Positions 8,326 through 15,316 of a stretch of 36,459 bases of DNA are shown piece after piece (the first letter of the stretch is position 1; every line of letters begins with the position of its first letter). The translations under genes were made by a program, and so were the position numbers. Location of the stretch: positions 1 to 36,459 of the forward strand of contig NZ_BMQN01000023.1 in NCBI RefSeq assembly GCF_014648135.1, written 5' to 3'. This DNA is from Deinococcus sedimenti. GTDB taxonomy: Bacteria > Deinococcota > Deinococci > Deinococcales > Deinococcaceae. Under the pieces are notes generated by a model, which had not been told where the DNA came from, searched no databases, and worked only from the letters and a program-made list of their open reading frames with translations.

Positions 8326-9110
8326 GCCACCTGGGTGTCCACGTGCTCCGGCGGGAGGGCCGCGCGCATGTCCTGGGCCAGTTGTGTGGCCGGCAGCATC
8401 CAGCTCGCCCAACGGTTGCGGTACTCGTGCGCCCAGCGGTCCTGCCCGGCGAGCGGCTCCACCCGCCACATGATGCCCACGCCACTCGGGCTGGCCTGCC
8501 GGGGCATCCAGAGCCCGCAGGCGGAGACTTCGATGAACACGCCTGTGTCCGAACCGTCTGGAGCGAGGTGCGCGGTCATCTCGCCACTCACCGCGATCCC
8601 ACCCGGATTCCAGTGCACCGTCCCCTTCCAGCCCAGGTGCCGCTGCACGGCTTTCAGGAACCGCCGGGCGTCCAGTTCGAACGCGCGCTTGCCCTCCGCG
8701 TTGTAGCCGACGTAGCCCTCTGCGTCCGGGTACTCGCCCAGGAGTCGCTCCCCGCTCTGTGCGGCCTTCAGGCGGGCCTGCCACGCCTCGCAGCGGGCCC
8801 GCCACGTCCCGTCCACGTGCAGGCCTGCGGGCGTGAGGTGCCGCGTGAACGCCCGGCTGGCGCGGGCGGCCTCTGGGTTGCGTCCTTCCCCTTCGAGGGT
8901 GAGCGCGGCGTTCTCCCCGGTCGGGAGCGGGCCGTTCAGCAGGTGCACGGTGCCGATCATGGCGGTGGTGAGCCCTGCCCGGCGGCACGCGACGTACAGG
9001 GTGCGTCCCTCGCGTTCGAGGGCGACGATCTCACTCCCGGTCGTCTGCGCGAGGGCTTGCGTGAGGTGCTCAGGGTGATCGGGGTCAAGGGTGATCAGGA
9101 ACTTCGCCAT
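8322..9110 (-). CDS. Hypothetical protein, 262 aa
   Basis: ATG at 9110 (MAKFLITLDPDHPEHLTQAL). Instead of a Shine-Dalgarno sequence, a TGGCCCCC/GGGGGCCA hairpin ends ten bases before the ATG. The N-terminal 75 residues look like a small alpha/beta domain. The C-terminal half contains conserved-looking aromatic stretches (KGTVHWNPGGIAVSGEMTA; CGLWMPRQASPSGVG; RVEPLAGQDRWAHEYRNRW). No membrane segment and no known motif is present. It is the first gene of a two-gene coupled unit with 7753-8325. I do not recognise its family. Confidence 0.75.
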   Translation of the reverse strand: MAKFLITLDPDHPEHLTQALAQTTGSEIVALEREGRTLYVACRRAGLTTAMIGTVHLLNGPLPTGENAALTLEGEGRNPEAARASRAFTRHLTPAGLHVDGTWRARCEAWQARLKAAQSGERLLGEYPDAEGYVGYNAEGKRAFELDARRFLKAVQRHLGWKGTVHWNPGGIAVSGEMTAHLAPDGSDTGVFIEVSACGLWMPRQASPSGVGIMWRVEPLAGQDRWAHEYRNRWASWMLPATQLAQDMRAALPPEHVDTQVA

Positions 9111-9120
9111 GACGGCCGCG

Positions 9121-9141
9121 TGGCCCCCGGAGTGGGGGCCA
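9121..9141 (-). promoter_or_regulatory. Start-codon hairpin (8322-9110 gene)
   Basis: TGGCCCCC and GGGGGCCA arms with a 5-base loop, ten bases upstream of the ATG at 9110. The spacer (9111-9120) is identical to those before 9550 and 10559. There is no Shine-Dalgarno sequence and no T-run. Confidence 0.65.
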
Positions 9142-9151
9142 GGTTTGAGAT

Positions 9152-9550
9152 TCAGCGACCTGCTACGGCGGCCTGTTCCTGCAAAGTCAGGGCCAGGGAG
9201 AGACGAGCACGGCGGGTACCGTCCAGCAGCTGAGCAAGGTGATCGAACGCCTCAATACGCTGGTCACTGGTCTTCAGGTCCTCCGCGGTGGCGGGGGCGT
9301 TCCGGAACTCCGCATCCTTGAGGTCGTGCAGTTGCCGCATCGTTCGTTCGTCCAGGGCAGCCTGAGTGCGAAGAACGTCGGCTGTGAGTCCCTGGGGCGG
9401 GTAATGCAGTAAGGCATCGCGTTCCACTCGGGCCTGCGCGAAGGTAGCGTCGTCCAGCGTGGTGAGGAGATGCAGCAGAGCGGGAAGGTCTCCTGCGAAG
9501 TGCGCGGCGGCCAGGGTGTCGAGGACTGTTGAGGGCAGCGTGGGGATCAT
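9152..9550 (-). CDS. Hypothetical helical protein, 132 aa (paralogue of 10740-11096)
   Basis: ATG at 9550 (MIPTLPSTVLDTLAAAHFAG) placed ten bases after a GC hairpin, with no Shine-Dalgarno sequence. It is all-alpha and soluble. The N-terminal segment VLDTLAAAHFAGDLPALLHL, ending at ARVERDALL, aligns with the product of 10740-11096 (VLHALAAHCEGDVARLVGLL... AARIERAQL). Both also share a Q-L-x-D-L segment in the middle and a helix rich in Leu/Arg at the end. The two are therefore diverged paralogues within one gene block. Function unknown. Confidence 0.72.
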   Translation of the reverse strand: MIPTLPSTVLDTLAAAHFAGDLPALLHLLTTLDDATFAQARVERDALLHYPPQGLTADVLRTQAALDERTMRQLHDLKDAEFRNAPATAEDLKTSDQRIEAFDHLAQLLDGTRRARLSLALTLQEQAAVAGR

Positions 9551-9560
9551 GACGGCCGCG

Positions 9561-9581
9561 TGGCCCCCGGAGTGGGGGCCA
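9561..9581 (-). promoter_or_regulatory. Start-codon hairpin (9152-9550 gene)
   Basis: Identical in arms, loop and spacer to 9111-9141: TGGCCCCC and GGGGGCCA, ten bases before the ATG at 9550. The whole stretch from the start codon through the hairpin is a near-exact duplicate of the one before 9110. Confidence 0.65.
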
Positions 9582-9588
9582 GGGCTGG

Positions 9589-9939
9589 TCAGGCGCGGAG
9601 CGCGCGGCGGGACTGCATCCAGTCGTGTGCAGCACTCGCCACCCCGCAGGTGGGGCACGTCCAGGTCTCGTCCGGCGCCTCGAGCAGCGTGCATTCCACA
9701 TGCTTCGCGCTGCACCCCGGGCAGGCCACGTGGTACGCACCCACGCTGTCCAGCAGGCCGGGCAGTTCCACGCCCAGCACCTCCGCCAGGGCCTCCGGTG
9801 CGTGCTGGAGGGCCAGTGCGAGACGTTCGAGCGTGGCGGGGTCCTGAACGAGCGCGGCCAGCTGCACGGTCATTGAGCAGGGCTGAGAGGCTGCGGTCAA
9901 GGACTGGGTGACTTGCTGGTTGTCGTTGGCTTCGATCAT
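9589..9939 (-). CDS. Zinc-ribbon protein, 116 aa
   Basis: ATG at 9939 (MIEANDNQQV); an in-frame GTG three codons upstream would place the start inside the hairpin spacer and is less likely. The N-terminal 70 residues are helical (LAALVQDPATLERLALALQH). The C-terminal 50 residues hold two Cys pairs, ACPGC and TCPTC, separated by about 20 residues with extra Cys/His, the pattern of a zinc ribbon. Such modules bind nucleic acid or serve as protein contacts. It has the start-codon hairpin and no Shine-Dalgarno sequence. Family not recognised beyond the ribbon. Confidence 0.72.
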   Translation of the reverse strand: MIEANDNQQVTQSLTAASQPCSMTVQLAALVQDPATLERLALALQHAPEALAEVLGVELPGLLDSVGAYHVACPGCSAKHVECTLLEAPDETWTCPTCGVASAAHDWMQSRRALRA

Positions 9940-9949
9940 GCACGGCACG

Positions 9950-9969
9950 TGGCCCCCAGGAGGGGGCCA
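9950..9969 (-). promoter_or_regulatory. Start-codon hairpin (zinc-ribbon gene)
   Basis: TGGCCCCC and GGGGGCCA arms, 4-base loop, ten bases before the ATG at 9939. The spacer sequence differs from that of 9111-9120 while the distance is kept. Confidence 0.65.
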
Positions 9970-9984
9970 GGACTGCAGGGTGCG

Positions 9985-10479
9985 TCAGCGAGAGGTGGGC
10001 GGCAGGATCAACGCCGGGAGTTCCTTCCCCACCGTCTCCGGGAAGGTGCTGGGCAGGACCGGCGCGGCCACTTGGGCGTCGGGTGCCGCGAGGGCAATCA
10101 GGCCCACCCGGGCGTCCGTGCTGTACTCCACCCACACCGGCGGCTTCTGACCGTGCTGCACGCGCAGGCGGTGCAGACCTTCGGGCGTGAGCGTCCACGT
10201 GCTGAGCGTGAGCGGCCCGGCGCCCCGCACGCCCATCAGTGCGTCCACAGCCGGGGTGAAGCGCGGGTCCTTGGTGGCCGCCTGGAGGGACACCGCGAGC
10301 TGCCGCGCGCGGACCGGGTGCGCGTGCGCGTGATCGGCGAGTTGCGCGGCGGTCACGTCGTTCGTCGCGCGGCCGCGCCGGTGCTCCACCAGGCCGATCT
10401 CACTGGCGAACATGCGCAGCGTGGATGGGGAGAGGAGCTTCAGGGCCTGCCGGAGAGCGGTTTTCGTGGTGTGTTTCAT
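9985..10479 (-). CDS. Hypothetical protein, 164 aa
   Basis: ATG at 10479 overlaps the stop of the tiny gene before it (ATGA), implying translational coupling. The N-terminus is basic and helical (MKHTTKTALRQALKLLSPST) and could be a helix-turn-helix region. The second half is beta-rich, as in LTLSTWTLTPEGLHRLRVQH followed by PPVWVEYSTDARVG. No signal peptide and no catalytic motif. Not recognised. It belongs to the minus-strand plasmid block and sits between two hairpin-led units. Confidence 0.7.
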   Translation of the reverse strand: MKHTTKTALRQALKLLSPSTLRMFASEIGLVEHRRGRATNDVTAAQLADHAHAHPVRARQLAVSLQAATKDPRFTPAVDALMGVRGAGPLTLSTWTLTPEGLHRLRVQHGQKPPVWVEYSTDARVGLIALAAPDAQVAAPVLPSTFPETVGKELPALILPPTSR

Positions 10480-10559
10480 GGGTGGTCCGTGGGTCGTGCG
10501 CCGAACAGCATACGGGCGAGGATCAGGGGTGCGGTGATGGCGAGCAGGGCGGTGAGCAT
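10476..10559 (-). CDS. Tiny membrane peptide, 27 aa
   Basis: ATG at 10559, TGA at 10476-10478 overlapping the next ATG. The peptide begins MLTALLAITAPLILARMLFG, a single hydrophobic helix, and ends in a short polar tail. The start lies ten bases after a GC hairpin with the same spacer as two neighbouring genes, and the stop-start overlap is the same type used across the block. Those two facts support real translation. It may be a membrane peptide or a leader whose translation controls the 9985-10479 gene. Confidence 0.5.
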   Translation of the reverse strand: MLTALLAITAPLILARMLFGARPTDHP

Positions 10560-10569
10560 GACGGCCGCG

Positions 10570-10589
10570 TGGCCCCCGTGAGGGGGCCA
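10570..10589 (-). promoter_or_regulatory. Start-codon hairpin (27-residue peptide)
   Basis: TGGCCCCC and GGGGGCCA with a 4-base loop, ten bases before the ATG at 10559. The spacer is identical to 9111-9120 and 9551-9560. Confidence 0.65.
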
Positions 10590-10597
10590 GGGCTGTG

Positions 10598-10708
10598 TCA
10601 GGGTTGCCGGGGACCGCGGCGGACCTTCACGGCGATGGCCGCTGCTGCGAGGGAACCGAGCGCGCCGAGGACGATGACGTACAGCAGGATGAGGGTGAGC
10701 AGGGTCAT
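10598..10708 (-). CDS. Small single-pass membrane protein, 36 aa
   Basis: ATG at 10708 (MTLLTLILLYVIVLGALGSL) with GGAG a few bases upstream; stop at 10598-10600. Residues 2-27 form one hydrophobic helix, followed by a basic tail (KVRRGPRQP) consistent with an N-out/C-in topology. It sits 31 bases after the 10740-11096 gene and directly before the hairpin of the next unit. The clear ribosome site argues it is translated. Function unknown. Confidence 0.55.
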   Translation of the reverse strand: MTLLTLILLYVIVLGALGSLAAAAIAVKVRRGPRQP

Positions 10709-10739
10709 GAGGTCTCCAGTCGCGGCACGTCTGTGCTGC

Positions 10740-11096
10740 TCAGCTGAGGTCGAGGGCGAGCTCGCGGCGCCGGGCGGCCACCTCGCGCAGGAGGCCCGCG
10801 AGCTCCAGGCAGAGATAGGCGCGGCGGTCCAGGTGCACGAGATCAGGCAGGGTGTGGTCAGCCGTCACGAGGCACGTCGCCCGCAGGTCATCGAGTTGCG
10901 CGGCGGTGAACTCGTCGGCGAGGGCCTGCTGGTCGAGTTGCGGGGCGCTCAGCGGCTGAGGCGGGTGGGGGGTGGGCAGCTGCGCGCGTTCGATGCGGGC
11001 CGCGCGCAGCGTGCCCGTGTCGAGCACGTCCAGCAGGCCCACGAGTCGGGCCACATCTCCCTCGCAGTGCGCGGCCAGGGCGTGCAGGACGCTCAC
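10740..11096 (-). CDS. Hypothetical helical protein, 118 aa (paralogue of 9152-9550)
   Basis: GTG at 11096 overlapping the previous stop (GTGA). All-alpha. The stretch VLHALAAHCEGDVARLVGLL followed by DVLDTGTLRAARIERAQL matches the N-terminal half of the 9152-9550 product in pattern and length. The C-terminus (LCLELAGLLREVAARRRELA) is also a Leu/Arg helix. It lacks its own ribosome site and is coupled to the 11093-11491 gene. Duplication inside the block followed by divergence is the simplest reading. Function unknown. Confidence 0.72.
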   Translation of the reverse strand: MSVLHALAAHCEGDVARLVGLLDVLDTGTLRAARIERAQLPTPHPPQPLSAPQLDQQALADEFTAAQLDDLRATCLVTADHTLPDLVHLDRRAYLCLELAGLLREVAARRRELALDLS

Positions 11097-11491
11097 GCGA
11101 TCACCTCTGGCGCGGCGGCGGCGACGGCCGTGATGGCGTCCGCCAGGAGCTGACGGTCGGCGGGCGTGACGTGCAGGGTGACGTCCTCGCCGTGCACGCT
11201 CAGGGTCAGGCAGGCCGGGTGCAGGGTGATGCTCGCGGGGTCCAGCGGGTCGCTGTGATCACGGAAGGTCCCGGCCGTCCCGTCGATCAGGCGGGCGGCG
11301 CACGTGGCGGCCCAGGAGGGGTGGAACCCGCCGACGCCCTGCGGCGCCTCGATCACGATGGCGTCCCCGTCCACGTCCTGCCGGTGGGAGACGATGACGG
11401 GCACCCCGGACGCGAGGGTGAGGGTGACCGTGTGGGTGGCCATGATCTGCGGGGTGGCGGCCGAGGAGTGCTGCACGTTGCCGCCGGTCAT
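11093..11491 (-). CDS. Hypothetical beta-rich protein, 132 aa
   Basis: ATG at 11491 overlaps the stop of the preceding gene (ATGA). A later Met (MATHTVTLTLASGVPVIVSH) is an alternative start. From there the chain alternates beta strands (SITLHPACLTLSVHGEDVTL) and ends in an Ala-rich helix. There is no signal peptide or recognised motif. It is part of the run 12644-10740 in which five consecutive genes are joined by 4-base overlaps or short gaps. Confidence 0.7.
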   Translation of the reverse strand: MTGGNVQHSSAATPQIMATHTVTLTLASGVPVIVSHRQDVDGDAIVIEAPQGVGGFHPSWAATCAARLIDGTAGTFRDHSDPLDPASITLHPACLTLSVHGEDVTLHVTPADRQLLADAITAVAAAAPEVIA

Positions 11492-11850
11492 GCGCGGACC
11501 TGGGTGAGGACGAGGCTCTGGGCGCGGGGTTTCTTCACGGCGAGGTTCGCGAGCGTGTCCGCGTCCAGATCCCCGGCCGTGGCGAGGCGATCGGCCTTCT
11601 TCCGGTCGATGGTGGCGACCTCCAGGGTGGCCGCGTCCCCGAAGCATTCCCGGAAGCGGTCCAGGGGGTACTCGATGGTGGTCGAGGTGCGGAGTTCCGC
11701 TCGGTACAGGTCCGTCTGCACGGTCTTGCCGTCAAGCAGGGCGGCTTTGAGTTCCGCGCCGAGCTGGTCGCGTTCGGCTTCGAGGCCGAGGATGGTGTCG
11801 CGGAGGGTGGCGTAGCGGTCGAGCAGGTCGGTCAGGTGGGGGGTGGTCAT
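11488..11850 (-). CDS. Gp157-like phage/plasmid protein of unknown function, 120 aa
   Basis: ATG at 11850 with AAGGAG nine bases upstream is preferred. A GTG at 11910 overlapping the RNase H-like stop is the alternative and would add 20 residues. The N-terminus is a predicted coiled coil (LLDRYATLRDTILGLEAERD QLGAELKAALLDG). The C-terminal part (ATIDRKKADRLATAGDLDAD, ending KKPRAQSLVLTQVRA) recalls small phage proteins of the Gp157 type that accompany recombination genes. That resemblance is weak. It is coupled to the following 132-residue gene. Confidence 0.65.
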   Translation of the reverse strand: MTTPHLTDLLDRYATLRDTILGLEAERDQLGAELKAALLDGKTVQTDLYRAELRTSTTIEYPLDRFRECFGDAATLEVATIDRKKADRLATAGDLDADTLANLAVKKPRAQSLVLTQVRA

Positions 11851-11906
11851 GGTGTCGGACTCCTTGGGGGGTGAGGGGACGTGGTGGGCAGGCCAGCGGG
11901 GTGAAG

Positions 11907-12647
11907 TCACGGGGTCATCAAGTGCAGTCGGCTGCCGCGCAGGGCGAGAGCGCAGCGGGCTGCACTGAGGGAAGCGAGCAGGTCGTCCGGGGCGTGCTCG
12001 GGGTGGGTCCAGAGGTGCGCGGCGTAGGGCGGCACGCCGCGCACCCGGACGCGGACGCCGGGTGGGGCGCGGCCCGCGAGATCGATCAGGATGCGCAGGG
12101 CGGCCAGGGGGCCGTGGGCGACCGCGCGGAGTCCACCGCCGCGGGCGGAAGTGCCGTCCGGGTGGTGGCGCAGGCGGACGATCACCCCGGGCGTCTCAGG
12201 GGGAAGCGGGGGGAGGTGGACGCGGCGGGCACGGCGATGCGTGCGCATGTGTCCGGCCGCGTGGTGCGCCGGGTGGTGGGCGGCGTTCTCCCCTCTGGGG
12301 ATCCACTGAACGTGCAGGTGCACGCCCCGTTCCGCTGCGAGTTGGAGGAGGTGCCGCGCGGGTTCGGTCAGGGGCGACCTGGACGGTGCGAGTCCCGTCA
12401 GGACGTGCACGGTGGCGAGGCAGTCCACATGCAGGTGGAGGGGACCGGGATCGGCGTGCTGGACGGCGAGGCGTGCGGCCTGCAGTTCAGCCTGCTGGGT
12501 GGTGTGCGCCCGCGCGGTGGCCGTGACGGTCACGCCGTTCACGACGGCCGCCAGGGCGTACACGTCCCGCAGGGCGAGGCTGGCGTCGGTGTACGCGATC
12601 TGGTGCGGCATAGGGTGCAGGGTGCCGGACGTAGGGGTGACCGTCAC
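11907..12647 (-). CDS. RNase H-like domain protein, 246 aa
   Basis: GTG at 12647 overlapping the previous stop (GTGA). An RNase H fold is suggested by AYTDAS (first Asp, about residue 20), QAELQAARLAV (Glu, about 51) and LHVDCLATV (second Asp, about 72). The segment VQWIPRGENAAHHPAHHAA is the usual position of the fourth acidic site, here carrying His instead of Asp. RNase HI cleaves RNA in RNA-DNA hybrids. A plasmid copy could process primers or R-loops, but the altered last site may mean changed activity or only binding. The C-terminal 100 residues (Arg/Pro-rich) are not part of the domain and are not recognised. Confidence 0.7.
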   Translation of the reverse strand: MTVTPTSGTLHPMPHQIAYTDASLALRDVYALAAVVNGVTVTATARAHTTQQAELQAARLAVQHADPGPLHLHVDCLATVHVLTGLAPSRSPLTEPARHLLQLAAERGVHLHVQWIPRGENAAHHPAHHAAGHMRTHRRARRVHLPPLPPETPGVIVRLRHHPDGTSARGGGLRAVAHGPLAALRILIDLAGRAPPGVRVRVRGVPPYAAHLWTHPEHAPDDLLASLSAARCALALRGSRLHLMTP

Positions 12648-13186
12648 GCGGCCCGCTCCGGCTGAACCACCTGCTCCGGCTGGACCACCTGCTCCGGCTG
12701 GACGGGCGTGGTCTGGGCGCTCCACGTGGCGGGCACGCGGAGCGTGAACACCGCGAGGCGGAACTGCGCGCGGAACTCATCAGCCGACAGGACACGGGTG
12801 CGGCCGTCCCGGCAGAGGATGTCCACGCCACCCGCTCCGCGCGACAGGCGGTACTCGCAGATGGGCCAGCCGTCCTGGTCGTGCACGCTAACCCGCACGG
12901 ACCCGCGGGAGAGGCCCACGAGGATTTCGTCGGGGGTGACGGCCGTGAGGACTTCGGGTTCCTTCGCGGCGTAGGCGCGCAGGGCCGTGACGGTGGCCTG
13001 GACGCGGCAGGGGTCGCCCGTGAGCTTCAGGGCGCGGCCCGCGGCGAGCAGGCGTGCGAGGCGTTTCAGGCGCAGCTGAAGGGCGGGGCGTCGGCGGGCC
13101 ACCTTCCGGAGATCCTCGAGGGCCTGCTGAGGGGTGGGAGCGGGCTTGTGGGCGCCGGGGACGCTGATGGTCAGGGGAGTGAGCAT
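12644..13186 (-). CDS. Hypothetical protein with C-terminal QPEQV repeats, 180 aa
   Basis: ATG at 13186 (MLTPLTISVP), ten bases after a 11-bp hairpin and without a Shine-Dalgarno sequence. Residues 20-60 are strongly basic and helical (LEDLRKVARRRPALQLRLKR). A beta-rich region follows (RVSVHDQDGWPICEYRLSRG). The end carries a short tandem repeat, VQPEQVVQPEQVVQPER, encoded by near-identical 18-base units at 12656-12706. It opens the coupled run that continues with the RNase H-like gene. No family recognised. Confidence 0.7.
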   Translation of the reverse strand: MLTPLTISVPGAHKPAPTPQQALEDLRKVARRRPALQLRLKRLARLLAAGRALKLTGDPCRVQATVTALRAYAAKEPEVLTAVTPDEILVGLSRGSVRVSVHDQDGWPICEYRLSRGAGGVDILCRDGRTRVLSADEFRAQFRLAVFTLRVPATWSAQTTPVQPEQVVQPEQVVQPERAA

Positions 13187-13196
13187 GCGCCTGTCC

Positions 13197-13221
13197 TGGC
13201 CCACACCAGGGGTGTGGGCCA
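13197..13221 (-). promoter_or_regulatory. Start-codon hairpin (12644-13186 gene)
   Basis: TGGCCCACACC pairs with GGTGTGGGCCA around AGG. It ends ten bases before the ATG at 13186. The stem sequence differs from the TGGCCCCC type but keeps the TGGCC/GGCCA ends and the distance, which looks like compensatory variation. Confidence 0.65.
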
Positions 13222-13243
13222 GTGCTGCGAGGACGCCACGTGA

Positions 13244-15316
13244 TCAAGTGAGGTGCAGACGCACGGCCAGGATGTGCTTGCACAGCGTGACCCCATCCGG
13301 GCAGTCGCAGGTGAGCGCGTCGCCGTGCCGGGTGACGGTGCGGGCCTCGCTGCCGCCGGTGACTGTCCAGCCCTGAGCGGTGGGCGTGACGGTCAGGAGG
13401 CGGGCGCGGGCGAGCCGGGCTGGGTCAGCGAGCACCGTGCGGGCGCGGGAGGCGGGCGTGGGTTCGGCGAGCGGGACCGGACCGTACGCCTGGGCGGCCC
13501 CGATGAGTCGTTCTGCGGTGCGGGCCGTGAACCTGGCGGCGGTGAGCTGCGCGGGGGGCGTGCGGGCGAGCGTGGGGAGGTCTGGGACGCCCGCCTGGGT
13601 CAGCGCGCGGGCGGTGACGTGCCCGACCCCGCTGAGCAGCGCGAGGGTCGCGGCGCGGGGAGGGAGTTGCGCGGCGAGGCTCACGCGGGTGAGGTTCACG
13701 CTGATGCTGGGAGACAGGGCGTGCCAGGCGCTCACGATGCGGAGGGCGTCCTCACGCAGGGCCGTGACGGTCGGGACGTGCAGGCCGCTCAGCCCCGCGG
13801 CCCCGTCATCCCCGTGATGGGTGGCGGCGTGCAGGAGGGCCGCGCCGATCACCGCGTCCGGCGGGGCGGTGCCCGCGTCGAGGGTGCGGGACGGGACGCC
13901 CATCAGGGCGTCGACGAGGGTGGCGCGCGACTCGTCCCCGAGGCTGGGCAGGCGAACGTGCGCGGCGGCGGACAGGAGCACGTCCAGCACCGTCGGGTCC
14001 TGTGGGAGGACGCGGACGGCCGCGACGACGGGGACAGGGAGCAGGGCCTGACTGGCCACGCGGCCCAGTGGCGTGACCCTGAGCACGCCCCCGTGGTCGG
14101 CGAGGGCGCCCCGCAGGAGAAGCGTGGCCACGGCGCGCGGGGCGTTCAGGGTGCCGGTGTGCGCCGCGAAGGTCTGCTGGGCCATGCGGGTCGCCTGTGC
14201 TCGGGTGCGGGCGTACCCGCCGTCCACGCAGCCGAGCAGGAACCCGAGCAGGTGTTCGCCACGGGCCAGGGGACTGCTGAGCGGTTCGAAGCGGCCGCGT
14301 TCGTACTGGCCGGGCTGCTCCGCGCGGGTGCCGAGCACCGTGACCTGGGCGCGCGTGGCGCCGGGCCGCCCGGCGCGTCCGGCCCGCTGCCACGCAGCGT
14401 TCACGGTCAGCGCCTGTCGCCCATCAGGACCGAACGTGGTGAGGTCGTACAGCACCACGTGCTCGGCGGGGAGGTTCACGCCGACTTCCAGGGTGGGCGT
14501 GCAGATCAGGACGCGGGTGCGGCCCGCCCGGAAGTCCGCCTCGACCTGGGCGCGCACGTCGGGCGTGAGGCCCGCGTGGTGCGCGGCGCTGGCGTGCCCG
14601 GCCTGCTGGAGCTGCGCGGCGAGGTCCGTGGCCCGCTGGCGGCCGTGCACGAACACCAGGGTGGACTCCCCGGGCGTGAGGGCACGCTGCAGGGCGGCGG
14701 GTTTGTCGGCGACCGCGCGGACGGCCTTCGCGGTCCAGGTGAGTGGCATCGGTCGGATGCCACCTCCGATGTGCAGGGCACTGAGCCAGTCGGCGAGCAC
14801 GCGGGGGTTCCCGCAGGTGGCGGTCAGGGCCAGGACGCGCAGGAAGGGGAGTGTGGCCCGCAGGCGGGTGAGGGCGGCGTCCAGGGCGGCGCCGCGGGCG
14901 GGGTCGCTGATGGTGTGGATCTCGTCGGTGATCAGGAGGCCCACCCGCGCGAGCCAGGGGTGGTGGCGGCGCCAGCGGCGCGTCACGAGGTCCAGGCGTT
15001 CGGGCGTCATGATCAGGACGTGCGCGGCGCGGTGTGGGGGGCTGGGCTGGTCGCGGGTGAAGGCCTGCACGCGGCCGGGGAGGTCGGCCCAGGTGTGGGC
15101 GATCTCGTGCGCGAGGGCTTTGGTGGGCACGGTGACGATGACGCGTTCCCCTTGAAGGAGGGCGTGCCGGGCGGCCTCGCGAGCGAGATGGGTCTTGCCG
15201 CTCCCGGTGGGGCTCGTGATCAGGGCGCTGACGGGGAGCGTGGTCACGCCGCACGCCAGGGCGAGATCCGGGCCGGAGAGGACGGGAGGGGCGGTGATCG
15301 GGGCTGGGCTGGTCAC
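13244..15316 (-). CDS. Hel308/Ski2-like helicase with C-terminal SWIM zinc finger, 690 aa
   Basis: GTG at 15316 overlaps the stop of the TGT-like gene and has AGGAG upstream. Motifs: Walker A SPTGSGKTH (about 34-42), ITDEIHTI (DExH box), ALTATCGN (motif III), and QRAGRAGRPG (motif VI). These define a superfamily 2 Ski2/Hel308-type helicase. A helix-hairpin-helix region near residue 560 (LLSGVGHVTARALTQAGVPD) matches the Hel308 C-terminal domain. The last 25 residues (CDCPDG...LCKH) form a SWIM-type CxC...CxH zinc finger, which I do not know from typical Hel308. Family knowledge suggests 3'-5' unwinding of forks or RNA. Tight coupling to the TGT-like gene suggests the two work on the same substrate. 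Confidence 0.85.
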   Translation of the reverse strand: MTSPAPITAPPVLSGPDLALACGVTTLPVSALITSPTGSGKTHLAREAARHALLQGERVIVTVPTKALAHEIAHTWADLPGRVQAFTRDQPSPPHRAAHVLIMTPERLDLVTRRWRRHHPWLARVGLLITDEIHTISDPARGAALDAALTRLRATLPFLRVLALTATCGNPRVLADWLSALHIGGGIRPMPLTWTAKAVRAVADKPAALQRALTPGESTLVFVHGRQRATDLAAQLQQAGHASAAHHAGLTPDVRAQVEADFRAGRTRVLICTPTLEVGVNLPAEHVVLYDLTTFGPDGRQALTVNAAWQRAGRAGRPGATRAQVTVLGTRAEQPGQYERGRFEPLSSPLARGEHLLGFLLGCVDGGYARTRAQATRMAQQTFAAHTGTLNAPRAVATLLLRGALADHGGVLRVTPLGRVASQALLPVPVVAAVRVLPQDPTVLDVLLSAAAHVRLPSLGDESRATLVDALMGVPSRTLDAGTAPPDAVIGAALLHAATHHGDDGAAGLSGLHVPTVTALREDALRIVSAWHALSPSISVNLTRVSLAAQLPPRAATLALLSGVGHVTARALTQAGVPDLPTLARTPPAQLTAARFTARTAERLIGAAQAYGPVPLAEPTPASRARTVLADPARLARARLLTVTPTAQGWTVTGGSEARTVTRHGDALTCDCPDGVTLCKHILAVRLHLT

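Noticed and set aside
9121..10589. Hairpins as ordinary Rho-independent terminators
   Set aside because: No T-runs and a constant distance to the next ATG; only 16217-16245 has a proper T-run. A dual role cannot be excluded.
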